Part shown: positions 16,726-25,491 of the stretch, piece by piece | How the letters are laid out: each line of letters starts with the position of its first letter | How positions within the stretch are numbered: the stretch's first letter is position 1 | DNA from: Selenomonas sp. F0473 | GTDB taxonomy: Bacteria; Bacillota; Negativicutes; Selenomonadales; Selenomonadaceae | DNA: 64,000 bases | Assembly (NCBI RefSeq): GCF_000315545.1 | Contig: NZ_JH992902.1 | Coordinates: 1,920,638-1,984,637 of the forward strand | Direction of reading: 5' to 3' | Position numbers and translations under genes: made by a program | Notes under the pieces: generated by a model | The model's database searches: none | What the model was told of the DNA's origin: nothing | Seen by the model: the letters and a program-made list of their open reading frames with translations, nothing else

Positions 16726-18582
16726 ATGCAGGATATTCGTATTGAGAGCCCGCTGCGAGGACGTCTCGTTCCGCTTTCGGAGGTATCGGATCCGGCATTT
16801 GCGAGCGGCGCGATGGGGCGCGGCGCCGCGATCGCCGATCCGGAGGGCCGCGTCGTCTCGCCGGTGGACGGCGAGGTGACGGTGCTCTTTGACACGAAAC
16901 ACGCCGTTGGGATCCGTACGGCGGACGGGATGGATTTGCTCATCCATGTCGGCGTGGATACGGTAAAGCTTGCGGGGCGGCATTTCACGGCGCATGTCGC
17001 GCAGGGCGACACGGTGAAGCGCGGGCAGCTGCTGCTCGAATTCGATCCCGCGGGCATCAAGGCGGAGGGGTATGAGACGACGACGCCCGTGCTTGTGACG
17101 AACGCGGCGGATTATGGGAAAATCACCTTTACGCTCGACGGCGCGGAGATATCGTCGGCCGGCGAGGCGTCTGCCGACGAACGTTCCCTCACACCCGCGG
17201 CGGCGGATGATATCGATCCGCATCTGCCGAAAGAGGAGCGCGTCGCAAAGCTCATTTGGAAATACGTCGGGGGCTCCGGGAACGTGCGCAGCGTCGAGCA
17301 CTGCGCCACGCGGCTGCGCCTCATCGTGAACGATAAATCCGTCGTCGACGAGAAGGCGATCGAGAACATCGACGGCGTGAAGGGACAGTTCTTCGCCGCC
17401 GCGCAGTATCAGATCATTCTCGGTACGGGCTTTGTCGACAAGGTCTACGATGCGTTTGTCGCCGGAACCGATCTCGCGGGCGCATCGAACGGCAGTCGGG
17501 AGGCGTACGACCGGATGACGCCGCTGCAGAAGATCTCGCGCACGCTCGGCGACGTCTTTGTCCCGATCATTCCCGTACTGGTCGCAACGGGCCTCTTTAT
17601 GGGACTGCGCGGGATGGTGCAGAGCCTCGGCATCGAGATGAATGAGAATCTCGTGCGCATGAGTCAGATCCTGACAGATACGGCGTTTGCGTTCCTGCCC
17701 GCGCTCGTCTGCTGGTCGACGATGAACCGTTTCGGCGGCACGCCCGTGATCGGCATTGTGCTCGGCCTCATGCTCGTTGCGCCGCAGCTGCCGAATGCCT
17801 ATGCGATCGCGGCGGGCGACGCCGCGCCCGTTACGATGGATCTCTTCGGCATGTCCGTTCCCGTCGTCGGGTACCAGGGATCGGTGCTCCCCGCACTCGT
17901 CCTCGGCATCTTCGCCGCGCGCCTGCAAAAATGGTTTAAGACCTTTGTGCCCGATATCGTCGATCTCATCGTGACCCCGTTCCTGACGCTGCTTGTCTCG
18001 ATGCTGCTCGGCTTGCTCGTCATCGGCCCCATCATGCACACCCTTGAGATCGGCATCTTCGGCGCGGTGCGCGCATTTCTCGAACTCCCCTACGGCATCG
18101 GCGGCTTCATCGTGGGCGGCATCCATCAGGCGATCGTCGTATTCGGTGTGCACCATGTGTTCAACGCGCTCGAGGTGCAGCTCCTCGCAGCGACGGGGGC
18201 GGATCCGTTCAACGCCATCATCACGGGAGCGATCGTAGCGCAGGGCGGCGCGGCGGTCGCCGTCGCGATGCGCACACACGATGCGAAAAAGCGTGCGCTC
18301 TACATCTCGTCGGCGGTGCCCGCATTCCTCGGCATCACGGAGCCCGCGATCTTCGGCATCAACCTGCGCTTTATGAAACCGTTTCTCTACGGACTTGCGG
18401 GCGGTGCCTGCGCCGGCGGCGCGGCCGGGTTCCTGCATCTTGCGGGGACGGGCATAGGCATCACGGTGCTGCCGGGAACGCTGCTCTATTTGGATCATCT
18501 CACCGAATACATTTTCGTCAACGCGGTCGGCTTTGCCGTCGCATTCGGCCTGACCTTCACATTCTTCCGTCCCGAGGAGTGA
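16726..18582 (+). CDS. Sucrose/beta-glucoside family PTS permease, IIA-IIB-IIC fusion
   Basis: Protein of 618 residues that imports and phosphorylates a sugar, most likely sucrose given the GH32 hydrolase behind it. The order is IIA (glucose type, about 1-150, phospho-His in LLIHVGVDTV near 74), IIB (about 170-250, phospho-Cys in VEHCATRLRL near 193) and IIC (from about 270, about 10 helices, with LGITEPAIFGI near 537). Classical BglF/ScrA proteins are IIB-IIC or IIB-IIC-IIA, so the leading IIA is a rearrangement. ATG 16726 follows GGGGGGA; upstream in-frame codons lack a ribosome site and overlap the promoter. Confidence 0.92.
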   Translation: MQDIRIESPLRGRLVPLSEVSDPAFASGAMGRGAAIADPEGRVVSPVDGEVTVLFDTKHAVGIRTADGMDLLIHVGVDTVKLAGRHFTAHVAQGDTVKRGQLLLEFDPAGIKAEGYETTTPVLVTNAADYGKITFTLDGAEISSAGEASADERSLTPAAADDIDPHLPKEERVAKLIWKYVGGSGNVRSVEHCATRLRLIVNDKSVVDEKAIENIDGVKGQFFAAAQYQIILGTGFVDKVYDAFVAGTDLAGASNGSREAYDRMTPLQKISRTLGDVFVPIIPVLVATGLFMGLRGMVQSLGIEMNENLVRMSQILTDTAFAFLPALVCWSTMNRFGGTPVIGIVLGLMLVAPQLPNAYAIAAGDAAPVTMDLFGMSVPVVGYQGSVLPALVLGIFAARLQKWFKTFVPDIVDLIVTPFLTLLVSMLLGLLVIGPIMHTLEIGIFGAVRAFLELPYGIGGFIVGGIHQAIVVFGVHHVFNALEVQLLAATGADPFNAIITGAIVAQGGAAVAVAMRTHDAKKRALYISSAVPAFLGITEPAIFGINLRFMKPFLYGLAGGACAGGAAGFLHLAGTGIGITVLPGTLLYLDHLTEYIFVNAVGFAVAFGLTFTFFRPEE

Positions 18583-20063
18583 GCGTTGTGGAGCATTTTG
18601 ACAAAAAAGAGATCGACGCTAAGATTGCGGCCGGATTTCCTCTGACGCACCGCCGGCACAACCGTCTGCACATCGAGATGCCGTTCGGCCTCGTCAACGA
18701 TCCGAACGGGCTGGTCTATCATGCCGGCGCGTACCACATCTTTTATCAGTGGAATCCGTTCGGCTGCACGCACAAGAATAAATCGTGGGCGCATACGGCG
18801 ACGCGCGACTTCTGCACCTATACGATGCCGACGCTTGCGCTCTGGCCGAGCGACGCGTACGATAAGGACGGCTGCTACTCGGGCTGCGGTACCGTCGAGG
18901 ACGGGCGCCTGCGCGTCCTCTATACCTGCAATGCGAAGGACGCGGCGGGGAACCGCAGCTCCGCACAGCGGTTCGGCACGCTCGTGAGGGGCGCGGTACA
19001 AAAGGAAGAGATCGTCATCGCGGGGCCGCCGGACGGCTTTACGTCGCATTTCCGCGATCCCTATCTCTTTCATTGGAAGGGAACGCGGCACCTTGTGATC
19101 GGCGCGCAGACGGCGGAGAAACGCGGCTGCGTGCTTGTCTATCGCGAGATCGCGGACGGCTGGACTTGCCTCGGCGAGCTGAAAACCCAACTGAAGGATT
19201 TCGGTTATATGTGGGAATGCCCGAATCTGCTCTCCTTCGGCGACTGCGACGTGCTGGCCTTCTGCCCGCAGGGGGTTCCGGCACGGGACTATGACCGACA
19301 GAACATCTATCAGGCGGGGTATATCGCGGGGCATGCGTCGCTGGACGCGATGGAGATGTTGACGCATGGGAGATTCAAAGAGTTCGACCGCGGATTTGAC
19401 TTCTATGCTCCGCAAATTTTCACCCACGAAGGACGACATATCCTGATCGGGTGGATGGGCATGCCGGACCGCGAAGCGGACTATCCGTCGCGGGCGGAGG
19501 GATGGGTGCACAGTCTCACGCTGCCGCGCGTATTGACGCTGCGGCAGGGACATATATTCTCCGCGCCCGCCGCCGAACTGAAGGCGCTGCGGCACCGAGA
19601 GACGGAGCGCCCGCTTGAGGCCGTGGGGGAGAGCGAGTTCAGCGCGACGCTCTACGATCTGACGGAGATTATTTTGGATCTTACCATGGGAGAGGCATAC
19701 AGCATTGCCGTGGAGCTGCTCTTCGGCCTCGAAAAACTCGTGTTCCGCTATGATCGGCTCGCGCAGGTCATGACCATCCGGCGTGACGGCATGAAGCTCG
19801 GCGGGCGCGGGGAGCGCCGGTTCAAACTCTATGCCGAGCGGATCCTCTCCATGCGGCTGTATGTGGACCACGGCGCCGTGGAGGCGTTCTTCCGGCACGG
19901 AGAGGAGGCCGCGACGATCGCCCTCTTTCCGGAAAAGAACATTCGCCCGACCATGCGCATCTTTTCCGACGTCGATATGGACCGGATTTCGGGGGTCCTC
20001 TGGGAACTCGAGCCGCTGCATTTTGAAGGGGAGGGACACGGGGGCGACGGGGAAAATATGTAA
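18579..20063 (+). CDS. scrB: Sucrose-6-phosphate hydrolase (GH32)
   Basis: Protein of 494 residues cleaving sucrose-6-phosphate to glucose-6-phosphate and fructose. GH32 catalytic features are present: the nucleophile Asp in LVNDPNG (about 40), the RDP motif in FRDPYLF (about 158) and the acid/base Glu in MWECPNL (about 211), then a C-terminal beta-sandwich. The start is GTG 18579 overlapping the permease stop, with GAGGAG upstream. Specificity for the phosphorylated sugar is inferred from the adjacent PTS. Confidence 0.93.
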   Translation: MSVVEHFDKKEIDAKIAAGFPLTHRRHNRLHIEMPFGLVNDPNGLVYHAGAYHIFYQWNPFGCTHKNKSWAHTATRDFCTYTMPTLALWPSDAYDKDGCYSGCGTVEDGRLRVLYTCNAKDAAGNRSSAQRFGTLVRGAVQKEEIVIAGPPDGFTSHFRDPYLFHWKGTRHLVIGAQTAEKRGCVLVYREIADGWTCLGELKTQLKDFGYMWECPNLLSFGDCDVLAFCPQGVPARDYDRQNIYQAGYIAGHASLDAMEMLTHGRFKEFDRGFDFYAPQIFTHEGRHILIGWMGMPDREADYPSRAEGWVHSLTLPRVLTLRQGHIFSAPAAELKALRHRETERPLEAVGESEFSATLYDLTEIILDLTMGEAYSIAVELLFGLEKLVFRYDRLAQVMTIRRDGMKLGGRGERRFKLYAERILSMRLYVDHGAVEAFFRHGEEAATIALFPEKNIRPTMRIFSDVDMDRISGVLWELEPLHFEGEGHGGDGENM

Positions 20064-20161
20064 AATCGGCAGCGTGCCGGGCGGCTGCCTCTGTAAAAGA
20101 GCGCGGCGCGGCCGCCGTTTTACGAGAAAACGCCTGCCTTGTAGGCTGGCGGCGGCGCGCA

Positions 20162-20195
20162 AAAAACCGCTGTGCGGTGCGGCACAGCGGTTTTT
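20162..20195. terminator. Bidirectional terminator between scrB and the convergent small gene
   Basis: AAAAACCGCTGTGC (20162-20175) pairs perfectly with GCACAGCGGTTTTT (20182-20195) around GGTGCG. It lies between convergent genes. Confidence 0.92.
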
Positions 20196-20207
20196 AACTG
20201 CCGGTTT

Positions 20208-20408
20208 TCAGCGTGTATGGTGGCTGTCTTTGAGAATGCCGACGAGCGCCCTTTGCACGACGTCGAGCACATCTTGGAGCAGCGCGTTGTACAGGTCGCC
20301 GCCGTCGACGACGCCGCGCCCGTTCTCCGTGAGGAAGAATTTTTTGGGATGCTCCGACGCTTCGTACGCTTCGTCGAATTTTGCCTTGACCAGTGCTTCA
20401 AAATCCAT
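20208..20408 (-). CDS. Small conserved-looking protein of unknown function
   Basis: Protein of 66 residues starting MDFEALVKAKFDEAYEAS, with GAAGGAGGG upstream of ATG at 20408. It is acidic, helix-rich, soluble, without cysteines or a signal. It stands 61 bases downstream of the polysaccharide deacetylase in the same direction, with the terminator directly after it, so it is probably the last gene of that operon. No family was recognised. Confidence 0.7.
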   Translation of the reverse strand: MDFEALVKAKFDEAYEASEHPKKFFLTENGRGVVDGGDLYNALLQDVLDVVQRALVGILKDSHHTR

Positions 20409-20469
20409 GAAAAGCCCTCCTTCAACACAATAACAGACGCCGTTATTATACATGTTTTCCACGCGAAAT

Positions 20470-21318
20470 TCAAGGAATCGGCAGGACCGCGGCGAGGCCC
20501 GCGAACCCTTTTGCGCGCAGCCAAAGGCGGAAGTCTTCGAACGGCGCGATCAGCGGCGCGTATTTGAGACGCAGCTTAAAGCGGCTCATCGTGTGCATAT
20601 TCGCGCCGAAGATGGGGATGCGGTCCATCTGGTACGGACCTTTAGCGGGCGTGCTCAGTCCGTAGTGGACCGTAAAGCCGCCGCGGTAGCCGGAACTGCG
20701 GGTGATTTCCTCAATTTGCGGATTGACGGCGCCGCCCGGATAGGCGATATAGCGCATCTCATTACCGACCTTCTCCGACAGGAGACGCTGCGAATCCGTG
20801 ATTTCGTGGCGCAGCTCGTCCGCAGACGTGAGTTTGGAGAGATTTGCGTGCGTCATCGTATGGCTTTCGAAGCGGATCAGGCCGGACTCCTTCATCTCGG
20901 CGATCTGCTGCCACGTCAGATAGCCCGGATAGGTATCGGTAAAATCGTAGATGAGGAAGACGGTCGCCTTGAACCCGTACTTTTTGAGGATGGGATAGGC
21001 ATATATATAATTGTCGTCATATCCGTCGTCGAACGTGATGACGACGGGCTTCTTCGGCAGCGGCGCGCCCGTCTCGCACGCATCCATCATCTCGTCGATG
21101 GTGACGGGCGTATAGCCTTCCTCCTTGAGATACGCCATCTGCGCTTCAAATTGTTCCGGCCAAAGGGTGAGCGGATTGCCGTCCTTCGGCTCCACCTGAT
21201 GATAGTTGAGCACGGGGACGGCGCCCCGTGCCGACCACATGAGCGCGACGGCGGCGAGGGCGAGCAGCCCGCAGAGGATGAGCGCGGCGGCAAGAAAAAT
21301 TTTTCGTGAACGTTTCAC
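20470..21318 (-). CDS. Polysaccharide deacetylase family protein (membrane-anchored)
   Basis: Protein of about 282 residues with an N-terminal transmembrane segment (FLAAALILCGLLALAAVALM) and a NodB-type domain. VVITFDDGYDD supplies the catalytic Asp and metal Asp. SHTMTH gives the two metal His residues, and YPGG the third conserved block. It removes acetyl groups from peptidoglycan or another N-acetylated glycan outside the membrane. GTG 21318 was chosen because AGAAGG lies 8 bases upstream, while the ATG at 21351 would sit at the predicted transcription start. ATG 21342 is also possible. Confidence 0.88.
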   Translation of the reverse strand: MKRSRKIFLAAALILCGLLALAAVALMWSARGAVPVLNYHQVEPKDGNPLTLWPEQFEAQMAYLKEEGYTPVTIDEMMDACETGAPLPKKPVVITFDDGYDDNYIYAYPILKKYGFKATVFLIYDFTDTYPGYLTWQQIAEMKESGLIRFESHTMTHANLSKLTSADELRHEITDSQRLLSEKVGNEMRYIAYPGGAVNPQIEEITRSSGYRGGFTVHYGLSTPAKGPYQMDRIPIFGANMHTMSRFKLRLKYAPLIAPFEDFRLWLRAKGFAGLAAVLPIP

Positions 21319-21355
21319 CGAGGGTACCTTCTTTGATTGCATAAATTTCACGATA

Positions 21356-21384
21356 AGTTTAGCTTATACCTTACTCCATGTCAA
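21356..21384 (-). promoter_or_regulatory. Promoter of the polysaccharide deacetylase gene (minus strand)
   Basis: On the minus strand TTGACA (21384-21379), a 17-base spacer, then TAAACT (21361-21356). Transcription would start near 21349, which bears on the start-codon choice of the gene. Confidence 0.75.
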
Positions 21385-21423
21385 GGAATTATAAGAAAAC
21401 GTTAAGGTACGGCCGAAAAAACT

Positions 21424-21452
21424 TTGATAAAAACGCGGATTCGGTCTATAAT
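21424..21452 (+). promoter_or_regulatory. Promoter of map
   Basis: TTGATA (21424-21429) and TATAAT (21447-21452) with a 17-base spacer, 38 bases before the start codon. Confidence 0.85.
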
Positions 21453-21490
21453 GAAGACGGAAAATATATCCGAAAGTAAGGAGCGAAGGA

Positions 21491-22363
21491 ATGAATCGTA
21501 ACGATCCGTGCTGGTGCGGCAGCGGGAAGAAATACAAAAAATGTCACGCGGACTTCGACGAGCGGATCGCATCCGTCCGCTATGATGTGCTGAAGGGGCA
21601 GGTGCGCCCGCCGCGCAGGATCATCAATAACGAGGCGGATATCGAGGGCGTTCGGCGCGCGGCCGTCGTCAACGACGGTGTGCTCGATCTGATGGATACG
21701 CTCGTCGCTCCCGGGGTTGATACGGAGACGCTGGATCGTGCGGCGCACGATTACATCACGGAGCGCGGCGGCATCCCCGCCTGCCTCGGTTTCGAAGGCT
21801 TCCCGAAGAGCATCTGCACGTCGATCAACGATGTGGTTTGTCACGGGATCCCGTCGAAGAAGGACGTGCTCAAAGAGGGGGACATCGTCAACGTCGACAC
21901 GACGACGATTCTCGGCGGCTACTATGCGGACGCGTCGCGTATGTATCTTGTGGGGAAAGTGTCTGCGGCTGCGGAGCGCCTTGTACGCGTGACGAAGGAG
22001 ATCATGGAGCGCGGCATCGCCGCGGCGCGGCCGTGGCACTTCCTCGGGGATGTCAGCGCGGCCTGCGGCGACTGGGCGCACGAGAACGGCTACTCGGTCG
22101 TGACGGCGCTCGGCGGGCACGGCGTCGGCAAGGACTTTCACATGGAGCCGTTCGTGGCGCATGTGGGCGAGGCGGGGACGGGGATGCTCATGGTGCCGGG
22201 CATGATCTTCACCGTCGAGCCGATGATCAATGCGGGCGGCTACGACGTCACCGTGGACGCGAAGGACGGCTGGACGGTGCGGACGAAGGATCACACGCTT
22301 TCCGCCCAGTGGGAAAAGACCATTCTGATTACGGAGACCGGCGCCGAGGTGCTCTCGTCATGA
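21491..22363 (+). CDS. map: Methionine aminopeptidase with N-terminal SEC-C zinc finger
   Basis: Protein of 290 residues that removes the initiator Met from nascent proteins. Residues 1-20 form a SEC-C motif (NDPCWCGSGKKYKKCH), likely for ribosome or partner docking. The pita-bread catalytic domain has VCHGIPS, VNVDTTT (metal Asp), GHGVGKDFH and FTVEPMI (metal Glu). The start follows AAGGAGCGAAGG. The stop overlaps the helicase start. Confidence 0.95.
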   Translation: MNRNDPCWCGSGKKYKKCHADFDERIASVRYDVLKGQVRPPRRIINNEADIEGVRRAAVVNDGVLDLMDTLVAPGVDTETLDRAAHDYITERGGIPACLGFEGFPKSICTSINDVVCHGIPSKKDVLKEGDIVNVDTTTILGGYYADASRMYLVGKVSAAAERLVRVTKEIMERGIAAARPWHFLGDVSAACGDWAHENGYSVVTALGGHGVGKDFHMEPFVAHVGEAGTGMLMVPGMIFTVEPMINAGGYDVTVDAKDGWTVRTKDHTLSAQWEKTILITETGAEVLSS

Positions 22364-23646
22364 TGTCGTTTGAGAAAATCGGCGTCTCGGAGAAACTGTG
22401 CGCGCTGCTCAAACACCGGGGCATCGTCGCGCCGACGCCCGTACAGGAGAGGGCGATCCCGCCCATGCGCGCGGGGCGCGACGTCATCGCGCAGGCGCAG
22501 ACGGGCACGGGCAAGACGTTCGCTTTCCTCCTGCCCGTCCTCGAAAAGATTAAGCCGCAAGGACAGGCGGCGCAGGCGCTCGTCGTTACGCCGACGCGCG
22601 AACTCGCCATACAGACTGCGCGCGTGGCGGAGCCGCTCGGCGCGGCGCTCGGCATCGGTACGGCGCTCGTTTACGGCGGCGCGGACATCGAGCGGCAGAA
22701 AGAGAAACTCCGCAGGCACCCGCAGCTGATCGTCGGCACGCCGGGACGCCTGCTCGATCATGTGCGGCGCGGCACGCTTCGGCTCGGCAGCGTCAACAAG
22801 GTCGTGCTCGACGAGGCGGACGAGATGCTGAAGATGGGGTTCATCGAGGATGTGGAAAATATCCTCGAGCACACGGCACAGGACTATCAGCTTGCGCTGT
22901 TCTCCGCGACCATGCCCGACCGCATCGTGCGGCTCACGAAGCGCTTTATGCACAACCCCGCACATGTCAAGATCGCGTCGGAACGCACAACGCTCGAAAA
23001 CATCGAGCAGATCGTGCTTTCCGTGGACGAGGGGGAGAAACTCGATCGTCTCTGCGCTTCCGTCAACGAGGAGGCGCCCTACCTCGCGATGGTGTTCTGC
23101 GCGACGAAGGAACGCACGCATGCGCTCATGACGGCGCTCGCGGGGCGCGGCTATCTCGTCGACGCCCTCAGCGGCGACCTCACGCAGACGCAGCGCGCCT
23201 TTGTCCTGCGGCAGTTCCGTGCGGCAAAGATCCAGATCCTCTGCGCGACCGACATCGCCGCGCGCGGCCTTGACATCGAGGGCGTGACGCACGTCTATAA
23301 CTACGACCTGCCGCCGACGGTGACGGACTATATCCACCGCATCGGGCGCACGGGGCGCGCGGGGGCGCGCGGGCGCGCGGTTACGCTCGTTACGGCGCGC
23401 CAGCACGAAAGACTCAGAAAGATGGAGGCGGCACTCAAAGAACGGCTCGCGCGCGCCGGGGGGAAAGAAGAAGCCGCGCCGCGCGCCGCAGAAAGCGCGG
23501 CCCGCCGCACAGGAGCGGCGCAGCATACCGAGCCGCTCCCCGCGCGGCGGAAAACTTGCGCGCAGAAAGACGAGGAAAGCGTCCGGCAAGACGGTGACGA
23601 ATATCGGCCGGCGCAGCCGGAGAAGTCGCTGAACAGTATTTTTTGA
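22360..23646 (+). CDS. DEAD-box ATP-dependent RNA helicase
   Basis: Protein of about 428 residues unwinding RNA duplexes. Q-motif region APTPVQERAIP; Walker A AQTGTGKT near residue 48; DEAD in VVLDEADEML near 151; SAT in LFSATMP; final motif HRIGRTGRAG near 327. ATG 22360 overlaps the map stop. The last 60 residues, after the G6 run at 23458-23463, are acidic and mixed. The frame reached by dropping one G encodes a strongly basic tail ending GRRSRRSR before TGA, so the C-terminus may be frameshifted. Confidence 0.93.
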   Translation: MMSFEKIGVSEKLCALLKHRGIVAPTPVQERAIPPMRAGRDVIAQAQTGTGKTFAFLLPVLEKIKPQGQAAQALVVTPTRELAIQTARVAEPLGAALGIGTALVYGGADIERQKEKLRRHPQLIVGTPGRLLDHVRRGTLRLGSVNKVVLDEADEMLKMGFIEDVENILEHTAQDYQLALFSATMPDRIVRLTKRFMHNPAHVKIASERTTLENIEQIVLSVDEGEKLDRLCASVNEEAPYLAMVFCATKERTHALMTALAGRGYLVDALSGDLTQTQRAFVLRQFRAAKIQILCATDIAARGLDIEGVTHVYNYDLPPTVTDYIHRIGRTGRAGARGRAVTLVTARQHERLRKMEAALKERLARAGGKEEAAPRAAESAARRTGAAQHTEPLPARRKTCAQKDEESVRQDGDEYRPAQPEKSLNSIF

Positions 23647-23733
23647 AACTTTAAGAAAATTATTTAGAAGGAAAACATTTCACACCGTCGAATCTATCTA
23701 GGGTAAAGGCAATTCCGAAGAGGAGGGAATCCC

Positions 23734-24996
23734 ATGATTGGTATCAAGAATGTGATTGCGATTATCTGCGGTGGCGGGCCCGCGCCCGGCATCAACAGCG
23801 TGATTTCCGCGGTGGTTGTCGAGGCGACGCGGCACGGCTGGGACGTGCTCGGCATGTACGACGGATTTTCGCGGCTCGCGCGCGGGGAGAAGAACTACAT
23901 CCGTCTCGACCCGCCGAGCATCAGCCGCATCCACCTCACGGGCGGCTGCATCCTCAAAATGTCCCGCTTCAACCCGACGAAGAAGGAATCCGACCTGCGC
24001 ACCGTCGTCGAGACGCTGACGGAGCTCGGCGTGACGCATGTCGTCACCATCGGCGGCGACGATACTGCGTTCAGTTCCATGGCGGTCTCGGAGTACGCGC
24101 GCAAGATGGGACGCACCATCAACGTCGTGCATGTCCCGAAGACCATCGACAACGATCTCCCGCTGCCCGAGGGCGTGCCGACGTTCGGCTTCGAGACGGC
24201 GCGCGCGTTCGGCACGATGGAGATCGAGAACCTCATGGAGGATGCGAGCACGACCAACAACCGCTGGTACTTCACCATCGCGATGGGGCGTACGGCGGGG
24301 CACTTGGCGCTCGGCATGGGGCGCAGTGCGGGCGCTGCGATCACGGTGATTCCCGAGGAGTTCGCGCAGGACAGGATTCCGCTCCAGCAGATCGTCGATA
24401 TCATCACGGGCTCGATTGTGAAACGGTTCCTGACGGGGCGCAACTACGGCGTCGCCGTCATCGCCGAGGGCGTCATCGAAAAGATCGCGGAGGAGGACTT
24501 TGCCAAACTCGGCAGCATCGTCACCGACGAGCACGGCCATATCCGTTACAGCGAACTGGACTTCGGCGAAATCCTCAAACAGGCGGTGCTCGCCGAGACT
24601 AAGAAGCTCGGCATCACCCTCACCATCATCGACAAGGAGATCGGCTACGAACTGCGCTGCACGGCGCCGATCGCGTACGACATCGACTACTGCCGCTCGC
24701 TCGGCTACTCCGCCGTACAGTTCCTCAGAGCGGGCGACTCGGGCGCGATCATTACGATCCAGGACAATCAGGCCGTGCCGATGCGGTTCGATGAGATCCG
24801 CGACCCCGAGACGGGCAAGACGAAGGTGCGCAAGGTCAACATCGACTCCGTCCATTACCAAATTGCGCGCGGCTTCATGATGCGCCTTGAAAAGGGCGAC
24901 CTCGAGGACCCGGGGCTCGCGAACGCCTACCGCCTCACGCAGGAGGAGTTTAAGGAGCGTTACGCGTACCTTTTTGAGGATGACGCGCAGGCATAA
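23734..24996 (+). CDS. 6-phosphofructokinase, probably pyrophosphate-dependent
   Basis: Protein of 420 residues phosphorylating fructose-6-phosphate in glycolysis. Two signature positions look PPi-type. GGDDT (near residue 107) has Asp where ATP enzymes have Gly (GGDGS/T). PKTIDND (near 135) has Lys where ATP enzymes have Gly (PGTIDND). The length also fits long PPi-PFKs and not the 320-residue ATP form. It starts at ATG 23734 after GAGGAGGG and stands alone with its own terminator. Confidence 0.9.
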   Translation: MIGIKNVIAIICGGGPAPGINSVISAVVVEATRHGWDVLGMYDGFSRLARGEKNYIRLDPPSISRIHLTGGCILKMSRFNPTKKESDLRTVVETLTELGVTHVVTIGGDDTAFSSMAVSEYARKMGRTINVVHVPKTIDNDLPLPEGVPTFGFETARAFGTMEIENLMEDASTTNNRWYFTIAMGRTAGHLALGMGRSAGAAITVIPEEFAQDRIPLQQIVDIITGSIVKRFLTGRNYGVAVIAEGVIEKIAEEDFAKLGSIVTDEHGHIRYSELDFGEILKQAVLAETKKLGITLTIIDKEIGYELRCTAPIAYDIDYCRSLGYSAVQFLRAGDSGAIITIQDNQAVPMRFDEIRDPETGKTKVRKVNIDSVHYQIARGFMMRLEKGDLEDPGLANAYRLTQEEFKERYAYLFEDDAQA

Positions 24997-25016
24997 CTTC
25001 CTTATTTATGGAAACG

Positions 25017-25046
25017 ACAGATGCGGAAAAACTGCGTCTGTTTTTT
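25017..25046 (+). terminator. Terminator after phosphofructokinase
   Basis: ACAGATGCGG pairs with CTGCGTCTGT (two G-T pairs) around AAAAA, followed by TTTTTT. Confidence 0.85.
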
Positions 25047-25057
25047 CATTTGGGGTA

Positions 25058-25086
25058 TTGACGAATATATTTCTTTGCCGTATAAT
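25058..25086 (+). promoter_or_regulatory. Strong promoter of the tRNA cluster
   Basis: TTGACG (25058-25063) and consensus TATAAT (25081-25086) with a 17-base spacer, 46 bases before the first tRNA. Confidence 0.9.
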
Positions 25087-25132
25087 ATCGACTTGTCAGC
25101 GCAATGCGCGTATCTGCCGCAGAGCGGATCAT

Positions 25133-25208
25133 CGCGGGGTAGAGCAGTCGGTAGCTTGTCGGGCTCATAACCCGAAGGTCGCAGGTTCGAGTCCTGCCCC
25201 CGCAACCA
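25133..25208 (+). tRNA. Initiator tRNA-fMet (CAT), copy 1
   Basis: 76 bases with encoded CCA. Position 1 is C and position 72 is A, the unpaired 1-72 of bacterial initiators. Three G-C pairs (GGG/CCC) sit next to the CAT anticodon loop. The T stem is GCAGG/CCTGC. Confidence 0.93.
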
Positions 25209-25230
25209 AAATGTGTCGCGCTGCTGTCAT

Positions 25231-25316
25231 GGGTAGGTGGCCGAGCGGTTAAAGGCAACAGACTGTAAATCTGTCATCTTCGGATTACGATGGTTCGAAT
25301 CCATCCCTGCCCACCA
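25231..25316 (+). tRNA. tRNA-Tyr (GTA)
   Basis: 86 bases with encoded CCA and the long variable arm expected for tyrosine. Acceptor stem GGGTAGG pairs with CCTGCCC (one G-T pair); anticodon loop CTGTAAA. Confidence 0.94.
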
Positions 25317-25324
25317 CTTTATAT

Positions 25325-25400
<76 letters not shown>

Positions 25401-25409
25401 AGTTTGTCC

Positions 25410-25485
25410 GCTGGTGTAGCTCAGTCGGCAGAGCGTATCCTTGGTAAGGATAAGGTCACCAGTTCAATCCTGGTCATCAGCTCCA
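25410..25485 (+). tRNA. tRNA-Thr (GGT)
   Basis: 76 bases with encoded CCA. Acceptor GCTGGTG pairs with CATCAGC; anticodon stem TATCC/GGATA with loop TTGGTAA, anticodon GGT. Confidence 0.93.
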
Positions 25486-25491
25486 TATAGC

